DNA of 64,000 nt from JBFLYN01 sp040756655. Lineage in GTDB: Bacteria; Bacillota; Sulfobacillia; UBA8153. The DNA lies in NCBI GenBank assembly GCA_040756655.1, contig JBFLYN010000015.1, positions 1-64,000 on the forward strand, written 5' to 3'. The position numbers were made by a program, and so were the translations under genes. Each line of letters begins with the position of its first letter. The first letter of the stretch is position 1. This document shows, in pieces, positions 8,327 through 17,355 of this stretch. The notes under the pieces are model-generated. The model ran no database searches, was not told the origin of the DNA, and worked only from the letters and a program-made list of their open reading frames with translations.

Positions 8327-9484
8327 TCAGGGAGACCGATCGCCGTACAGGTGACGCCACCTGCGCTCTTCCTCTTCGCTCATTTCCAGGTAGGTCTTCC
8401 CGGCGTCCAGGTCGGCCAGCAGGAAGCGGGCACCCTGGTTGTCCATGGGATTGAGCCACAACATGCGGACGAACACGGCGCGGGCCTCATCCGTCCTGCC
8501 CAGCCGCCACAGAGCCAGCCCCAGCCCGTGCAGGCAGCGCAAGAAGGGGCGGTTGTCGATCATGCCCCAGGGCAACACGCCGCGGAACTCCGGCCCCAGC
8601 GCGAGGTCCCCCATCTGCACCCCGGCGAGGTAGGTGTGCAGCGCCCGCTCCACCTCCCCCTGCCACTTCCCCTTGCCGAAGTACATGTTGCCCAGGTGGG
8701 CGTAGGCGTCCAGGCAGCGCAGGTCGGCCTCCAGGCACTTGTGGAGCAGGCGTCGGGCACCCTCCCAGTCACCCGCCTTCTTCAGCTCCACCGAGTGGCT
8801 GATGGGGTCGATCATTTCCTCCCAGTTGGCACCCGGCACCACTTGCTCCATTTCGTAGGCGGGACGCGGGCCGGCCAGGATGATCTCGCGCTCCCGGGGA
8901 GACACGTCCGGATGGCGGAGCAGGGCCTGCAACACCGCTTCCCGCCACCTCTGCTCTTCGTCCCGGCCCTCGCCTTCATCGCAGCTCGCGGCTTCGCGGC
9001 GGCGGCGATCCCCATTGGGGTTCACGGTGCCCCCCACCAGCGGAACCTCCACCTGGCAGATGTTGTCCTCGGCGCCGCCCTCCTCTGCGAGAATCTCGCC
9101 CGGATCCGCCGCCCCATCCTGTTCGGCGAGAATTTCGTCCAGGTCCAGCCCCAGCCAGTCTTCCTCTAGCGGGTGCCAGATGCCTTCGGGACGCAGGGCA
9201 AGGGGTGGAAGCCTGAACCGCGCTGCCACCGCGGCCATATCCACGCGCGCGGCCACCACCTTGCCCGACAAATAGTGACCCCGCATGTAGCTCCATTCCT
9301 TGACGGGCACGATGGTGAGGATCTGGCCCTCGACTTCGTCCCGCACGCCGCCCGCCAGCCGTAGGGTCACGATGCCGCCGTCGGTGAGCCTCCGGCAGCG
9401 CACCGCATTGTACTTCACCGCGATCGCCAGCAGCTCCACGGTTTCCGGGGTCCCCGGCCCTGCCTCCGACACCGATTGCGTCAC
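8327..9484 (-). CDS. TPR-containing conserved protein
   Basis: The 385-residue cytoplasmic protein starts at GTG 9484 behind GGAGG. The N-terminal 120 residues form a beta-rich domain (VELLAIAVKYNAVRCRRL, ILTIVPVKEWSYMRGHY). An acidic linker follows (DLDEILAEQDGAADPGEILAE and neighbours, about 115-165). The C-terminal half holds tetratricopeptide-like helices: AGDWEGARRLLHKCLEADL, DAYAHLGNMYFGKGKW, GLALWRLGRTDEARAVFVRM. TPRs usually mediate protein contacts. It stands alone, flanked by decayed DNA on both sides, yet its frame is intact. No specific partner can be named. Confidence 0.7.
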   Translation of the reverse strand: MTQSVSEAGPGTPETVELLAIAVKYNAVRCRRLTDGGIVTLRLAGGVRDEVEGQILTIVPVKEWSYMRGHYLSGKVVAARVDMAAVAARFRLPPLALRPEGIWHPLEEDWLGLDLDEILAEQDGAADPGEILAEEGGAEDNICQVEVPLVGGTVNPNGDRRRREAASCDEGEGRDEEQRWREAVLQALLRHPDVSPREREIILAGPRPAYEMEQVVPGANWEEMIDPISHSVELKKAGDWEGARRLLHKCLEADLRCLDAYAHLGNMYFGKGKWQGEVERALHTYLAGVQMGDLALGPEFRGVLPWGMIDNRPFLRCLHGLGLALWRLGRTDEARAVFVRMLWLNPMDNQGARFLLADLDAGKTYLEMSEEEERRWRHLYGDRSP

Positions 9485-9871
9485 AGCCCCACCTCCGCCC
9501 TGTCAGAGGTCTTCGCGGCAGCTGCCCTGAGTTCCTTCACTCCAGGCGACCCACGGGGGCGACTACCCACGGGTGGCGGCAACCGCCCCGACCGCGATGG
9601 CGCTATCCAGACGGGCGGTGACCATCTCCATGCGCAGCCCGTACCGGTCCAGTTCCTCTCCTTAACGCGAAACGTATGACCCCCCTCTTGACCCCACCCC
9701 AATCGGACCGACGTTCCCAACGGGTAGAGTAACACTACAGCGAAAGCTGGCTATAAACGCATCCAACGGGATGTGGTAGACTTCTCCTGGGGCGCTATCG
9801 GAGCGGTACGGGCGGTGCCAGGACACACGGGCACCGGTCCGACAGCCAGTCCCTGCAGGTAGGCGGCGCGT
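9485..9871. other. Intergenic stretch upstream of DUF4338 remnant
   Basis: About 390 bases with no convincing gene. The upstream region of the TPR gene lies at its left end; its right end may hold the eroded N-terminal codons of the DUF4338 pseudogene, but I could not read a continuous protein there. Confidence 0.35.
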
Positions 9872-10462
9872 ATGGCAACCCTGCCTGCCGTGCCCGCGCA
9901 CATCGAGACCACGCCCCGGCACGGCGGGGTTCGGGACCTGCAACCCATCGAGGTCTTCGCCATCGACCGCACCTCCTGGGACCCGGTGTGGGACCGGCTC
10001 ATGCGCACCTACCACCATCTGGGCCACCGGCGCCTTTTGAGCGCGCGGGTCAAGCATCTGGTCTTCAGCCGTGACCGCCCCATTGCCGCCCTGAGGCTGG
10101 AGATGCGCGACCGCTTCACCGGCGCAGAAGCGGCGTCATCTACCGCAGGTGGCCAACAATGGCCGCCTGCTGCTTTTGCCCTGGGCCCACCTTCCCCATG
10201 TGGTTTCCCACGTGCTTGCCCGTAGCATGCAAGCGTTGCCGGCCCACTGGCAGGCCAAGTACGGCCATCCCCTGCTGCTCCTCGAGACTTTCGTGGACCC
10301 GCGTCACTTCGCCGCACCGTCTACCGGGCCACCAACTGGATCTATCTCGGCCAGACCAAGGGGTTTGCCCGGGATGGACCGAGCTACCACTACCACGGTC
10401 AACCCAAGGAGGTGTACGTATACCCCCTGCGAGCCCGATTTCCGCGACGTCATCGGCTGCCA
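9872..10462 (+). pseudogene. Broken DUF4338 (DruA-like) gene
   Basis: Three plus-strand frames in order match DUF4338 proteins. Part one: YHHLGHRRLLSARVKHLVFS and LRLEMRDRF (to about 10125). Part two, in another frame: QVANNGRLLLLPWAHLPHV, SHVLARSM and LLLETFVDPRHF (to about 10312). Part three: TVYRATNWIYLGQTKGFAR and KEVYVYPLRARF (to about 10450). LLLPW and ETFVD are hallmark motifs of the family, which includes DruA of the Druantia anti-phage system and many proteins tied to mobile elements. At least two frameshifts and a lost start make it non-functional. It abuts a truncated coat-like gene on the other strand and probably inserted there. Confidence 0.7.
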
Positions 10463-10464
10463 AC

Positions 10465-10582
10465 ATTTTCTGAGCTCCACGTTACCCGCCTCCAAGATGG
10501 CAGTGGTAAGGAAGTTCGCCATTTGCTTGTGCTGCGCGAGCACCATCTCCATGAGATCGCAGTCACTCAACTTGGTCGCCAA
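10465..10582 (-). pseudogene. Truncated CotF-like spore coat gene, 5' part
   Basis: From TTG 10582 the frame encodes about 39 residues, KLSDCDLMEMVLAQHKQMAN then TTAILEAGNVELRK, which resemble the first helices of CotF/ferritin-like spore coat proteins. At about 10465 the coat-like sequence stops and the frame runs into the reverse of the DUF4338 remnant, so the C-terminal half has been lost. It lies 15 bases after an intact coat-like gene in the same direction and was probably its operon partner. Confidence 0.55.
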
Positions 10583-10597
10583 TTTAGCCTACCCCCG

Positions 10598-10801
10598 CTA
10601 CGTTTGACCTCCCGCCAGGTGCCGGTACGGGCGCTGAAAAGACCTTTGGTGGTCCTGGGCCATGCGCCGGCAGAGCTCCTTGGCCTGCGTATCAGAGCAT
10701 TGCTCGGCGCAGGCGCTGAACTGTTTGGTGGCCGTCTGCTCCATGGTTAGATGGTCCTGGAGTATGAGTAGCTCTGGCAGCGTGAGATGGTGCATGCTCA
10801 C
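10598..10801 (-). CDS. Small CotF/ferritin-like spore coat-type protein
   Basis: A 67-residue, all-helical protein: LTLPELLILQDHLTMEQTAT, then CAEQCSDTQAKELCRRMAQD and HQRSFQRPYRHL. The pattern of one helix ending in an E..A pair and a second with HQR is typical of the short spore coat F-like proteins of clostridia. The start is GTG 10801 or ATG 10795; the ribosome site (GGGGGG) is poor. The following gene of the same type is truncated. Expression during sporulation is inferred from the family. No sporulation sigma-factor promoter was identified. Confidence 0.6.
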   Translation of the reverse strand: MSMHHLTLPELLILQDHLTMEQTATKQFSACAEQCSDTQAKELCRRMAQDHQRSFQRPYRHLAGGQT

Positions 10802-10873
10802 AACCCCCCCAGTATTCTCCCTCCTGATTGCACCTCCGCGGCCCTATTCCAATGGGGAAGAGCCCGGCAGCCT

Positions 10874-11701
10874 CTAGAACTGGCCCAGGGTTCCGCGGCG
10901 GCGCGCCACCTGCTCCAGCCGGTGAAAACAGGCCAAGCCCAGTGCCGGCAGCAGGACGGCCGAGACGACCAGGATCGCCACCTGGCCGTCCACCGGCATG
11001 AAGGTCCGGCTGCCGCAGGCGGCCCAACGCAGGAGGTCCAGGCCGTAGGTCAGCGGGATCAGCCGACCCAGCACCTGCAAAAGAGGCGGCAGGACGCTGA
11101 TGGAAAAGGTTTCCCCGGCCAGCAGGGGCAGCAGCGTCGACCACACATAGGTGAAGGCGCCGGAACGAAACACCAGTACCGCCGCCGCCAAGACTATCCC
11201 GTACCCCCAAACTACCAGGAGATTGAGACCGAAAACCGCCGCCACCAGCAGCCAGTTGCGCTCGACATCCACGCCGAAGACCAAAAGTCCCAAGAGCAAA
11301 GTAGCGGCACCGTCGAGCGAAGCCCTTAGCAGCTGGTAGAGACTGTGGCCGGCCAGGTAGCACCAGCGCGGGACCGGGGCCAGAAACAGGCCCTGCAGCG
11401 TGCCCCGGCGCATTTCCCGTTCCAGCGCAAATCCGAGGTAGAGCTGGCTGTCGATGTAGATCCAGAGCAAAGTGGAAAACAGGAGAAAGCCGTGGTAGTC
11501 GGCCGTGCCGGTCCCGCGCTCAAAGCCGAGAGCTGCCCCCTCAACGGTGAAGGCCCGGGCCAAAAAGACCGCGGTGGCCAGGGAGAAAAACGGTGTAACC
11601 AGGGAGCTCCAGAAGTTGGCGGGATAGCGCCTGAAGGTCAGGGCCCGCTGCCAGACCACTGCCGCCACTACCCGCAGGTTCCCCCACCATTCAGTAAGCA
11701 C
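10874..11701 (-). CDS. ABC-2 type transporter permease
   Basis: The 275-residue membrane protein starts at GTG 11701, chosen because AAGGAGG precedes it and it overlaps the stop of the upstream permease by a few bases; an ATG at 11752 has no such site. About six membrane helices are visible (FWSSLVTPFFSLATAVFLA, YHGFLLFSTLLWIYI, TLLLGLLVFGV, LLVVWGYGIVLAAAVLVF, VAILVVSAVLLPALGLACF). The cytoplasmic loop LEREMRRGTLQGLFLAPVPR is characteristic of ABC-2 exporter subunits. It would pair with the second permease and ATPase upstream, but both of those are broken, so the transporter is probably inactive. Substrate unknown (drug or lipid export is typical). Confidence 0.8.
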   Translation of the reverse strand: MLTEWWGNLRVVAAVVWQRALTFRRYPANFWSSLVTPFFSLATAVFLARAFTVEGAALGFERGTGTADYHGFLLFSTLLWIYIDSQLYLGFALEREMRRGTLQGLFLAPVPRWCYLAGHSLYQLLRASLDGAATLLLGLLVFGVDVERNWLLVAAVFGLNLLVVWGYGIVLAAAVLVFRSGAFTYVWSTLLPLLAGETFSISVLPPLLQVLGRLIPLTYGLDLLRWAACGSRTFMPVDGQVAILVVSAVLLPALGLACFHRLEQVARRRGTLGQF

Positions 11702-12527
11702 TGAGGGATCCCCTCCTTCGGGTCCTGCCCTCCAGCCAGTTGAGGAGGGCAATGCCCGCCGCCGGCATTGCCACCGCCAGCGTGGCCAGGACTGTCAGCT
11801 CCCACCGCAGTGCCGACCAGGACTTCCCCTCCAGGGCCACCGCCCGGAGCACCGACAGGGCCCAGGCCAGTGGAGTGAGCCGCCCCAACCCGCGCAGCCA
11901 AACCGGCAGCACGGCCAAAGGATAGGTGACACCCGCCACCAGCTCGGCTAAATCGTTCCCCAACCTGACCAGTGACTCGGCCTCCTTGAGCAGGAGCACC
12001 AGCCCGGCGTAGACAAAGCCCAGTCCGTAGAGAGCCAGCCAGGACAGCAGGCAGACCAGGACCAAGAGGGGCCAGTTGACCCGGGCCGAAAGTCCGAACC
12101 ACAGGTGCGCCTGAAAGAGGATGGCTGCGGACATGAGAGAGTTCACCAGAGTATTGGCCGCCGAGTTCCCCACTACTATCAGCCAGCGCGGCGCCGGTGC
12201 CAGCCACAGCTGTTCCAGGGTACCCTCGTCCTGCTCGTCACGGAGGGCGAAACCGACCTCCCACAGCAGGTTGACCACCCAGTAATAGATGAGGGCGCCC
12301 ACCACGATGAAAGTGACGTAGTCGTCGGTACCGGCCAGCCGGGCGAAGGCGGCCCGTCCCTCGTTGGCGGGACCCGAGAAGAAACGGGCCTGGTAGACCT
12401 AGGGGACCAAAAAGAGCACCGGGGTAAAGAACCAGGTCACCCGCTCGACCCGGTAAGCCCACATTAACAGGAGCTTCTTGCGTGTCAGGGCCCCCACCAC
12501 GCGCCAGTTGTAAATCAGGGTCGGCAT
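11691..12527 (-). pseudogene. ABC-2 type permease interrupted by an in-frame amber codon
   Basis: The frame from ATG 12527 encodes MPTLIYNWRVVGALTRKKLL then VERVTWFFTPVLFLVP, meets TAG at 12399-12401, and continues without any shift as VYQARFFSGPANEGR and GTDDYVTFIVVGALIYYWVV to the stop at 11691. The loop DEQDEGTLEQLWLAPAPRW marks an ABC-2 exporter subunit similar to its downstream neighbour. A single C-to-T change of a CAG codon would explain the stop. TAG serves as the ordinary terminator of many genes in the window, so readthrough is not expected. Start overlaps the end of the ATPase gene; the original operon was ATPase-permease-permease. Confidence 0.75.
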
Positions 12528-13375
12528 GAGGATGAAACCCCTCCGCCCGTAAGCTCGACAAATACGTCTTCCAGGGACGGGCGCTTGACTTGGCAATCCT
12601 GAAGACGCCATCCCGCCCTCATCAAAAGCTCCAGCACCGTGGGAACGAGATCGGCGGCCCCCGGGCCGGAGAGCTGTAGCTGCCATGCACCTTCGACCTG
12701 TCCCACTTTCACGCGCAGACCCGGCCAGGGAAGCACGGCATCCGAAGGTGACTCTTCGCCGGAGCCTGTGCAGACCACGCTCACCACGTCCAGACCCCGG
12801 CTCCGGCGGCGTAGGCCTTCCGGAGTGTCCACCGTCACCAGCCCTCCGCCGTGGATGATGCCCACACGGGAGCAGAGTTCCTCGGCTTCCTGGAGGTTGT
12901 GGGTGGTGAGGAGCACCGTCCGACCTTCGGTGGCCAGGTGGCGGACTAACTCCCGCAAGGCCCGGGCCGAATGGACGTCCAGCCCGGTAGTGGGCTCGTC
13001 GAAGAAGAGCACCGGAGGATCGTGGAGCAGGGCCCGGGCCAGACTCAGACGCTGGCGCATGCCGCTGGAGTAGTTTTCCACCCGCTCGTCGGCCCGGTCG
13101 GCCAGGCCCACAATTTCCAGGACCCCCTGGATGCGCACGCGAAGGACTTGCTGCGGCACGTGGTATAAAGTCCCGAAAAAGCGCAGGTTCTCGCGGGCCG
13201 AAAGCTTCCAGTAGTGAGTGCGCTCTCCGGGAAGCAGGCAACCGAGCTGGCCCGTACCCGGTACTGCTCACGCACCACGTGATAACCGTTGACCCAGGCA
13301 TCACCCGCCGTGGGCTCAAGCAGGGTGGAGAGCATGCGGATGGTGGTGGTCTTGCCGGCACCGTTGGGGCCGGAT
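12515..13375 (-). pseudogene. ABC transporter ATPase, N-terminally truncated and frameshifted
   Basis: From 13375 downward the frame begins abruptly at SGPNGAGKTTTIRMLSTLL (Walker A) with no start codon and no preceding strand. It runs to about 13250, where a frameshift occurs. The next frame continues QLGCLLPGERTHYWKLSARE, NLRFFGTLYHVP and then the signature YSSGMRQRLSLARALL, Walker B VLFFDEPTTGLD and the H-loop TTHN. The C-terminal 90 residues form a regulatory extension. Family: CcmA/DrrA-type exporter ATPases. The left breakpoint at about 13376 abuts repeat-element DNA, suggesting that an insertion removed the promoter and first 30 or so codons. Confidence 0.75.
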
Positions 13376-13399
13376 ATGCAATCCGAAATCCTGGCCCTG

Positions 13400-13669
13400 A
13401 TGCTGGAGAGACAAGTGACGATCCGCCTCAGGTGAGGGGCCGCTCGGAGTTCGGGCTAACGCAGGTGTCTCCCTATGCCAAACGGGCGGTCAAGCTCTGG
13501 CATGTCGCGGCGCTCCCCCAGGCTATGTCCAAGATCAGCGGCTAGGAGCGCCGGCCTGCGCACGGAGCACCTCGAACTCATCGAGAAGCACCTGCCCACG
13601 CGCGAGGCCATGGCTTCCTACCTCGGCCAGCGCGGGGTTAGAGTGGAAGAACGTGGTTCGGGGCCATAG
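13400..13669 (+). pseudogene. Remnant of unidentified repeated element, copy 1
   Basis: Two frames are protein-like: PYAKRAVKLWHVAALPQAMS, then after a shift EHLELIEKHLPTREAMASYL followed by GQRGVRVEE, ending in TAG at 13667-13669. The same ending occurs intact in frame at 17726-17961, which shows that it is the C-terminus of a mobile-element protein. I cannot assign a transposase family. The last 114 bases are about 92 percent identical to the second copy. It lies at the broken 5' end of the ABC ATPase. Confidence 0.45.
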
Positions 13670-13678
13670 TGGTTATCT
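13565..13678 (+). repeat. 114-bp direct repeat, copy 1
   Basis: This segment and 17857-17970 are the same length and differ at about nine positions by hand alignment. They lie in the same orientation on either side of the RCC1-repeat gene (14040-17003). The repeat covers the C-terminal codons of the degenerate element protein plus about ten bases beyond its stop. Confidence 0.75.
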
Positions 13679-14039
13679 CCTTATGCCTTATTCCTTCACA
13701 CTGGAGCCGGACAGACTTCCCGCCACGGCTCACTGGCCGTGCGCGGTGCCTCTCTGTCGGCCTGTTGTTCTTCTTGCCCCGCCTCCGGAGTCCCCGAGCC
13801 TGCATGGCACGGCCGCACCACGGATCTTGCAGTCAGTAACATCCTGCTCACCTCCAGCGACCGACCTGAGCCGCGCCCGGTGTCGGACCGGAATGCACCA
13901 TTGGGCCTCCCCTGGTGCGGGGTATGCCGGTCGGACCTTACCCCCAACCCTAACCGGCCGCCTGGGCCCTCCGGCGCGGCACGGCCGGCGGGCCGGCTTC
14001 CACACAGGGGCCCGATTCGACAGGCCTGCTCGATGCGCG
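13679..14039. other. Intergenic stretch, no gene seen
   Basis: About 360 bases downstream of the RCC1 gene. Long frames here on the plus strand are continuations of antisense frames through the RCC1 repeats and have no family resemblance. No terminator with a clear T-run is visible. Confidence 0.35.
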
Positions 14040-17003
14040 CTAGCGCACCCCATCGATGAGAACCCTCGCCGGCGGGGCGGTTCTGGCCCACCACGGGTTA
14101 TCCCCCCAGGTCCAGACGGTGCCGTCGGCGCGCAGGGCCAGGTTGGGGCCGCCTCCGGTCGCCACGGCCACCACGTCGGCCAGGTCCCGCACCTGGACCG
14201 GCGTGGGATGGTCGGTGGTGGTGCCGTCTCCCAGTTCACCGTGAGAGTTCTCCCCCCAGGCCCAGACGGTGCCGTCGGCGCGCAGGGCCAGGCTGTGCCA
14301 CTCTCCGGCCGCCACGGCCACCACGTCGGCCAGGTCCCGCACCTGGACCGGCGTGGGGCGGTCGGTGGTGGTGCCGTCTCCCAGTTCACCGTGAGAGTTC
14401 TCCCCCCAGGCCCAGACGGTGCCGTCGGCGCGCAGGGCCAGGCTGTGGTGGAATTGGGCGGCTACGGCCACCACGTCGGCCAGGTCCCGCACCTGGACCG
14501 GGGTGTGTCGGTCGGCTCCTCCCCCCCAGGTCCAGGTGGTGCCGTCGGCGCGCACGGCCAGGCTGTGGATGGATCCGGCCTCCACGGCCACCACGTCGGC
14601 CAGGCCCCGTACCTGGACCGGGGTGTGGCGCTCGGTGGTGGTGCCGTCGCCCAGTTCACCGTGAGAGTTCCACCCCCAGGCCCAGACGGTGCCGTCGGCC
14701 CGCAGGGCCAGGCTGTGGTACGTTCCGGCCGCCACGGCCACCACGTCGGCCAGATCCCGCACCTGCACCGGCGTGTGGCGGTCGGTGGTGGTGCCGTCGC
14801 CCAGTTGGCCGAAATAGTTCGACCCCCAGGCCCAGACGGTGCCGTCGGCGCGCAGGGCCAGGCTGTGGCTCGTTCCGGCCGCCACGGCCACCACGTCGGC
14901 CAGGTCCCGCACCTGGACGGGCGCGGGGCGGTCGGTGGTGGTGCCGTCGCCCAGTCGACCGGCCCCGTTCGACCCCCAGGCCCAGACGGTGCCGTCGGCG
15001 CGCAGGGCCAGGCTGTGGTACTTTCCGGCGGCTAACACCGCCCGTCGGTCTGAGCCGGGGGCGGCCGCCATGGGGCGGCGCTGCTTGGGTTCGGAGGGAG
15101 CAGTTGCCGGAGGCCGTGCCGTCGGCGCGGCGGGCGCCGGCGCGCCCACCCGCACTTGCGCGGCGCCCTCGATCCGGCGCGGGTTGCCGTCCAGGTCGGC
15201 GCCCGCCGTAAGAGCGGTCACGCGGAAGGTGCCACCCGTCTGACCGGCGGTGAACACCCCATCCTGGGACACCTTGCCGCCCCCGCTCACCTCCCAGCGA
15301 AGGAAGGGGAAGGTGACCTCCCGGCCGCCGTCCAGCGTGGTCACCCGGGCGGTGAAGCGCACGCTCTGGCCCGCCTGCACCTCCGCCGCCGCCGGCTCCA
15401 CCACCACCTTCACGCCCGCGGACCCGCTGACGGTACCCGTGTGGTAGCGATAGCCCATCTGGGCGTGAACGGCCGTGCTCACCGACATGTCGGTGGTCCG
15501 GATGAGCCGCAGCCAGAGCGCGCCGGCCTGCTCGGTCCAGGCCTGGGCCTTGCCCAGCGGGCGGCCGATCCAGTCTCTCCTTCCGAGTGTATCCCCAAAC
15601 CACTCATATAACTGCTCCAGTCCCTGCGTGGTGGCATACTCCACCACTTGAGTCTGCACCCTGCCGAGTATTGCCCGGGGACCCTGCAAGACCGTGGCGC
15701 CCCAGCTCACCCCCTGGACAGCCTTCTGCACCTGCCAGGCCAGCTCGGCCTGCCGGAGGAACTCCACCAGGTCCAACAGGGGCTCGGCAAAGGTTTCGAC
15801 CGCCCCAGTGACGGTGAGCGGCCACGGCAGGTTCGACCCGGTGGCCAGCCGGCACACCCAGTCGACCGCAGCCATGGGCAAGCCGGCCATCAGGTCGTAG
15901 TGGATCTGGGCGCTGCCCCCGGTGCCGGGGAATACCAGCACCAGCCGCTTGGTCTCCCCGGGGGCGATGAAGCCCCGGCCGGCGCTGCCCTCCGACCACG
16001 CGGGCAGGCCGAACAAGGGGTCCCCCGGAGCGGACACCGACAGGAGGTTGATCCGGTTCCGCACTTCGACCTCGTACCACGCCCCCACGAAGCCCAGCAA
16101 CTGCCGGGGCTGCTCGAGCAGCACCTCCACCACCAGGTTGCCATTCGCGTCGAAATCCTGGCTCACCACCCGGGTGGAGATCGGGAAGGCCCGCAGCTCC
16201 TGGCGGAACGTGGCCAGGGCGTAGGTGCTAAGCGAGTCGAGTTCCACGCTGATCGCCCGTCCACCGGCGGTCAGCGTCCCGCCCAGCGCGGCGACATCGC
16301 CCGGCTCGTCACCCGGGACGGCCAAAACCCAGCCTTCTTCGGTCCACCGCAGGATGACGGCCTGGGCGGGGTCCACTTCCGGAGGAAGCTCGAAGGTCAG
16401 GGTGGCCTGCCGCTTGCCGGGCCCGGGTACGCCGGTCAGTTCCAGGGTGAAGGCCTGCTTGATGTCCACGGCAGCATCGGCGCCACCCGTGTGCTCTCGC
16501 ACTTTGAGCTTGCGGGCCGCGCCCGCGGCTACCGTCACCGTCAGCCCACGGCCGGTGTCCACCGTATGTTCTCGGCCCCCGGGGATCGGATAATCCTCAG
16601 ACCAGACGGCCGCAGGCAGCAGTCCCAGGATGACGGGCGAGGTGGGTGCTGTGACCTGCAATGGCTCGTAGCCAGGTGCCGAGACGCGGACGGTAGCACG
16701 GCCCGGGTCGAAACCCTTGAGGGAAAAGCGCCCCTCGGCGTTGGTGACCGCCTTGCGGGCGCCGACCCGTACCACGGCACCGGTGACGGGTGATCCGCTC
16801 ATGCCGTCGACCACCTGGCCTTGCAGCCCGGGGCCGGTTCCGTGAGCGAAAAGGGCCAGCGTGGTCCCCAGTCCTGCTACCAGCAACAGGCCAACCGCCA
16901 CAAGCCACAACCAGCGCGGTCGTCGAGGGCGGCGAACACCACAGCCGGAGCAGAAGCGATCGGCAACTTCAAGCCGTGCGCCACATGCATGACAGGCTCT
17001 CAC
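14040..17003 (-). CDS. Large anchored RCC1-repeat protein with zinc ribbon and carboxypeptidase-regulatory-like domain
   Basis: About 987 residues from GTG 17003 (GAGGTGG upstream; GTG 17012 is an alternative). The order is: zinc ribbon CHACG...CSGCG (5-25), one membrane helix (WLWLVAVGLLLVAGLG), a CarboxypepD-regulatory-like beta domain (GLQGQVVDGMSGSPVTGAVV, 60-120), about 500 residues of beta-rich and helical sequence, an Ig-like segment (VVVEPAAAEVQAGQSVRFTA), a Pro/Ala linker, then seven RCC1 blades of about 50 residues (HSLALRADGTVWAWG...GDGTTTDR). The C-terminal propeller should lie outside the membrane and the zinc ribbon inside. RCC1 propellers bind proteins or other ligands; the ligand is unknown. 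The gene sits between two direct repeats. Confidence 0.85.
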   Translation of the reverse strand: MRACHACGARLEVADRFCSGCGVRRPRRPRWLWLVAVGLLLVAGLGTTLALFAHGTGPGLQGQVVDGMSGSPVTGAVVRVGARKAVTNAEGRFSLKGFDPGRATVRVSAPGYEPLQVTAPTSPVILGLLPAAVWSEDYPIPGGREHTVDTGRGLTVTVAAGAARKLKVREHTGGADAAVDIKQAFTLELTGVPGPGKRQATLTFELPPEVDPAQAVILRWTEEGWVLAVPGDEPGDVAALGGTLTAGGRAISVELDSLSTYALATFRQELRAFPISTRVVSQDFDANGNLVVEVLLEQPRQLLGFVGAWYEVEVRNRINLLSVSAPGDPLFGLPAWSEGSAGRGFIAPGETKRLVLVFPGTGGSAQIHYDLMAGLPMAAVDWVCRLATGSNLPWPLTVTGAVETFAEPLLDLVEFLRQAELAWQVQKAVQGVSWGATVLQGPRAILGRVQTQVVEYATTQGLEQLYEWFGDTLGRRDWIGRPLGKAQAWTEQAGALWLRLIRTTDMSVSTAVHAQMGYRYHTGTVSGSAGVKVVVEPAAAEVQAGQSVRFTARVTTLDGGREVTFPFLRWEVSGGGKVSQDGVFTAGQTGGTFRVTALTAGADLDGNPRRIEGAAQVRVGAPAPAAPTARPPATAPSEPKQRRPMAAAPGSDRRAVLAAGKYHSLALRADGTVWAWGSNGAGRLGDGTTTDRPAPVQVRDLADVVAVAAGTSHSLALRADGTVWAWGSNYFGQLGDGTTTDRHTPVQVRDLADVVAVAAGTYHSLALRADGTVWAWGWNSHGELGDGTTTERHTPVQVRGLADVVAVEAGSIHSLAVRADGTTWTWGGGADRHTPVQVRDLADVVAVAAQFHHSLALRADGTVWAWGENSHGELGDGTTTDRPTPVQVRDLADVVAVAAGEWHSLALRADGTVWAWGENSHGELGDGTTTDHPTPVQVRDLADVVAVATGGGPNLALRADGTVWTWGDNPWWARTAPPARVLIDGVR
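14105..15020 (-). repeat. Tandem DNA repeats encoding RCC1 blades
   Basis: Seven units of about 120-150 bases, with nearly identical cores (cagacggtgccgtcggcgcg and neighbours on the plus strand), lie within the RCC1 gene. Most units are about 150 bases; the unit at about 14400-14580 is shorter because it lacks the codons for the GDGTTT turn. Near identity at DNA level, including silent sites, suggests recent amplification or gene conversion. Confidence 0.85.
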
Positions 17004-17355
17004 TTGGCCCACCTCTTTGATACCACTCCGAGACTGGTCGAAGAAGATAAGAATTTGCTTTTGCCTGGAGCAGTAGATTAGGTAGATAGCTGCACATGTC
17101 GCGGTTTTCTGTATTGGATTTCAACAATTCAGCACGTCGGTCCTGCAACGTCTTTCCCGTCCCACGGTGGCGTCATTGTGCCGGGGGGAACCCCTGGTTT
17201 TCACCGCAACCCGCGAGGGGTGACCGGTCTACCGCCCGATAGACGGCGGTGGACGGCGCGATGGGCCTGGACAGCCCGAGCAGCCTACGCGGAACGAGCC
17301 CGGGAGGGCACGGCAAAGCGGCCCGACCATGTCGGATGGCCAAGCGCGTTGCTCG
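17004..17355. other. Upstream region of the RCC1 gene and element DNA
   Basis: About 350 bases. The 17010-17130 part is AT-richer than its surroundings and probably holds the RCC1 promoter (TTGAAA on the minus strand near 17116 is a candidate -35, without a convincing -10). The rest has no readable gene. Confidence 0.35.

Noticed and set aside
12399..12401. TAG as a sense codon (pyrrolysine or amber suppression)
   Set aside because: TAG ends many intact genes in this window (for example the MoaD-MoaE fusion, feoB, the two-helix membrane protein at 50346-50627). No pyrrolysine genes are seen, and the two in-frame TAGs lie in genes that also carry other lesions or broken partners.
14105..15020. 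CRISPR-like array
   Set aside because: The repeats are 120-150 bases, in frame and inside a coding gene; there are no short spacers and no cas genes.
13653..15035. A long plus-strand open frame of 460 codons rich in PPGPDGAVGAQGQ repeats
   Set aside because: It is the antisense of the RCC1 repeats. The minus-strand frame has a recognisable fold and good codon use; the plus frame is only a by-product of the repeated GC-rich DNA.
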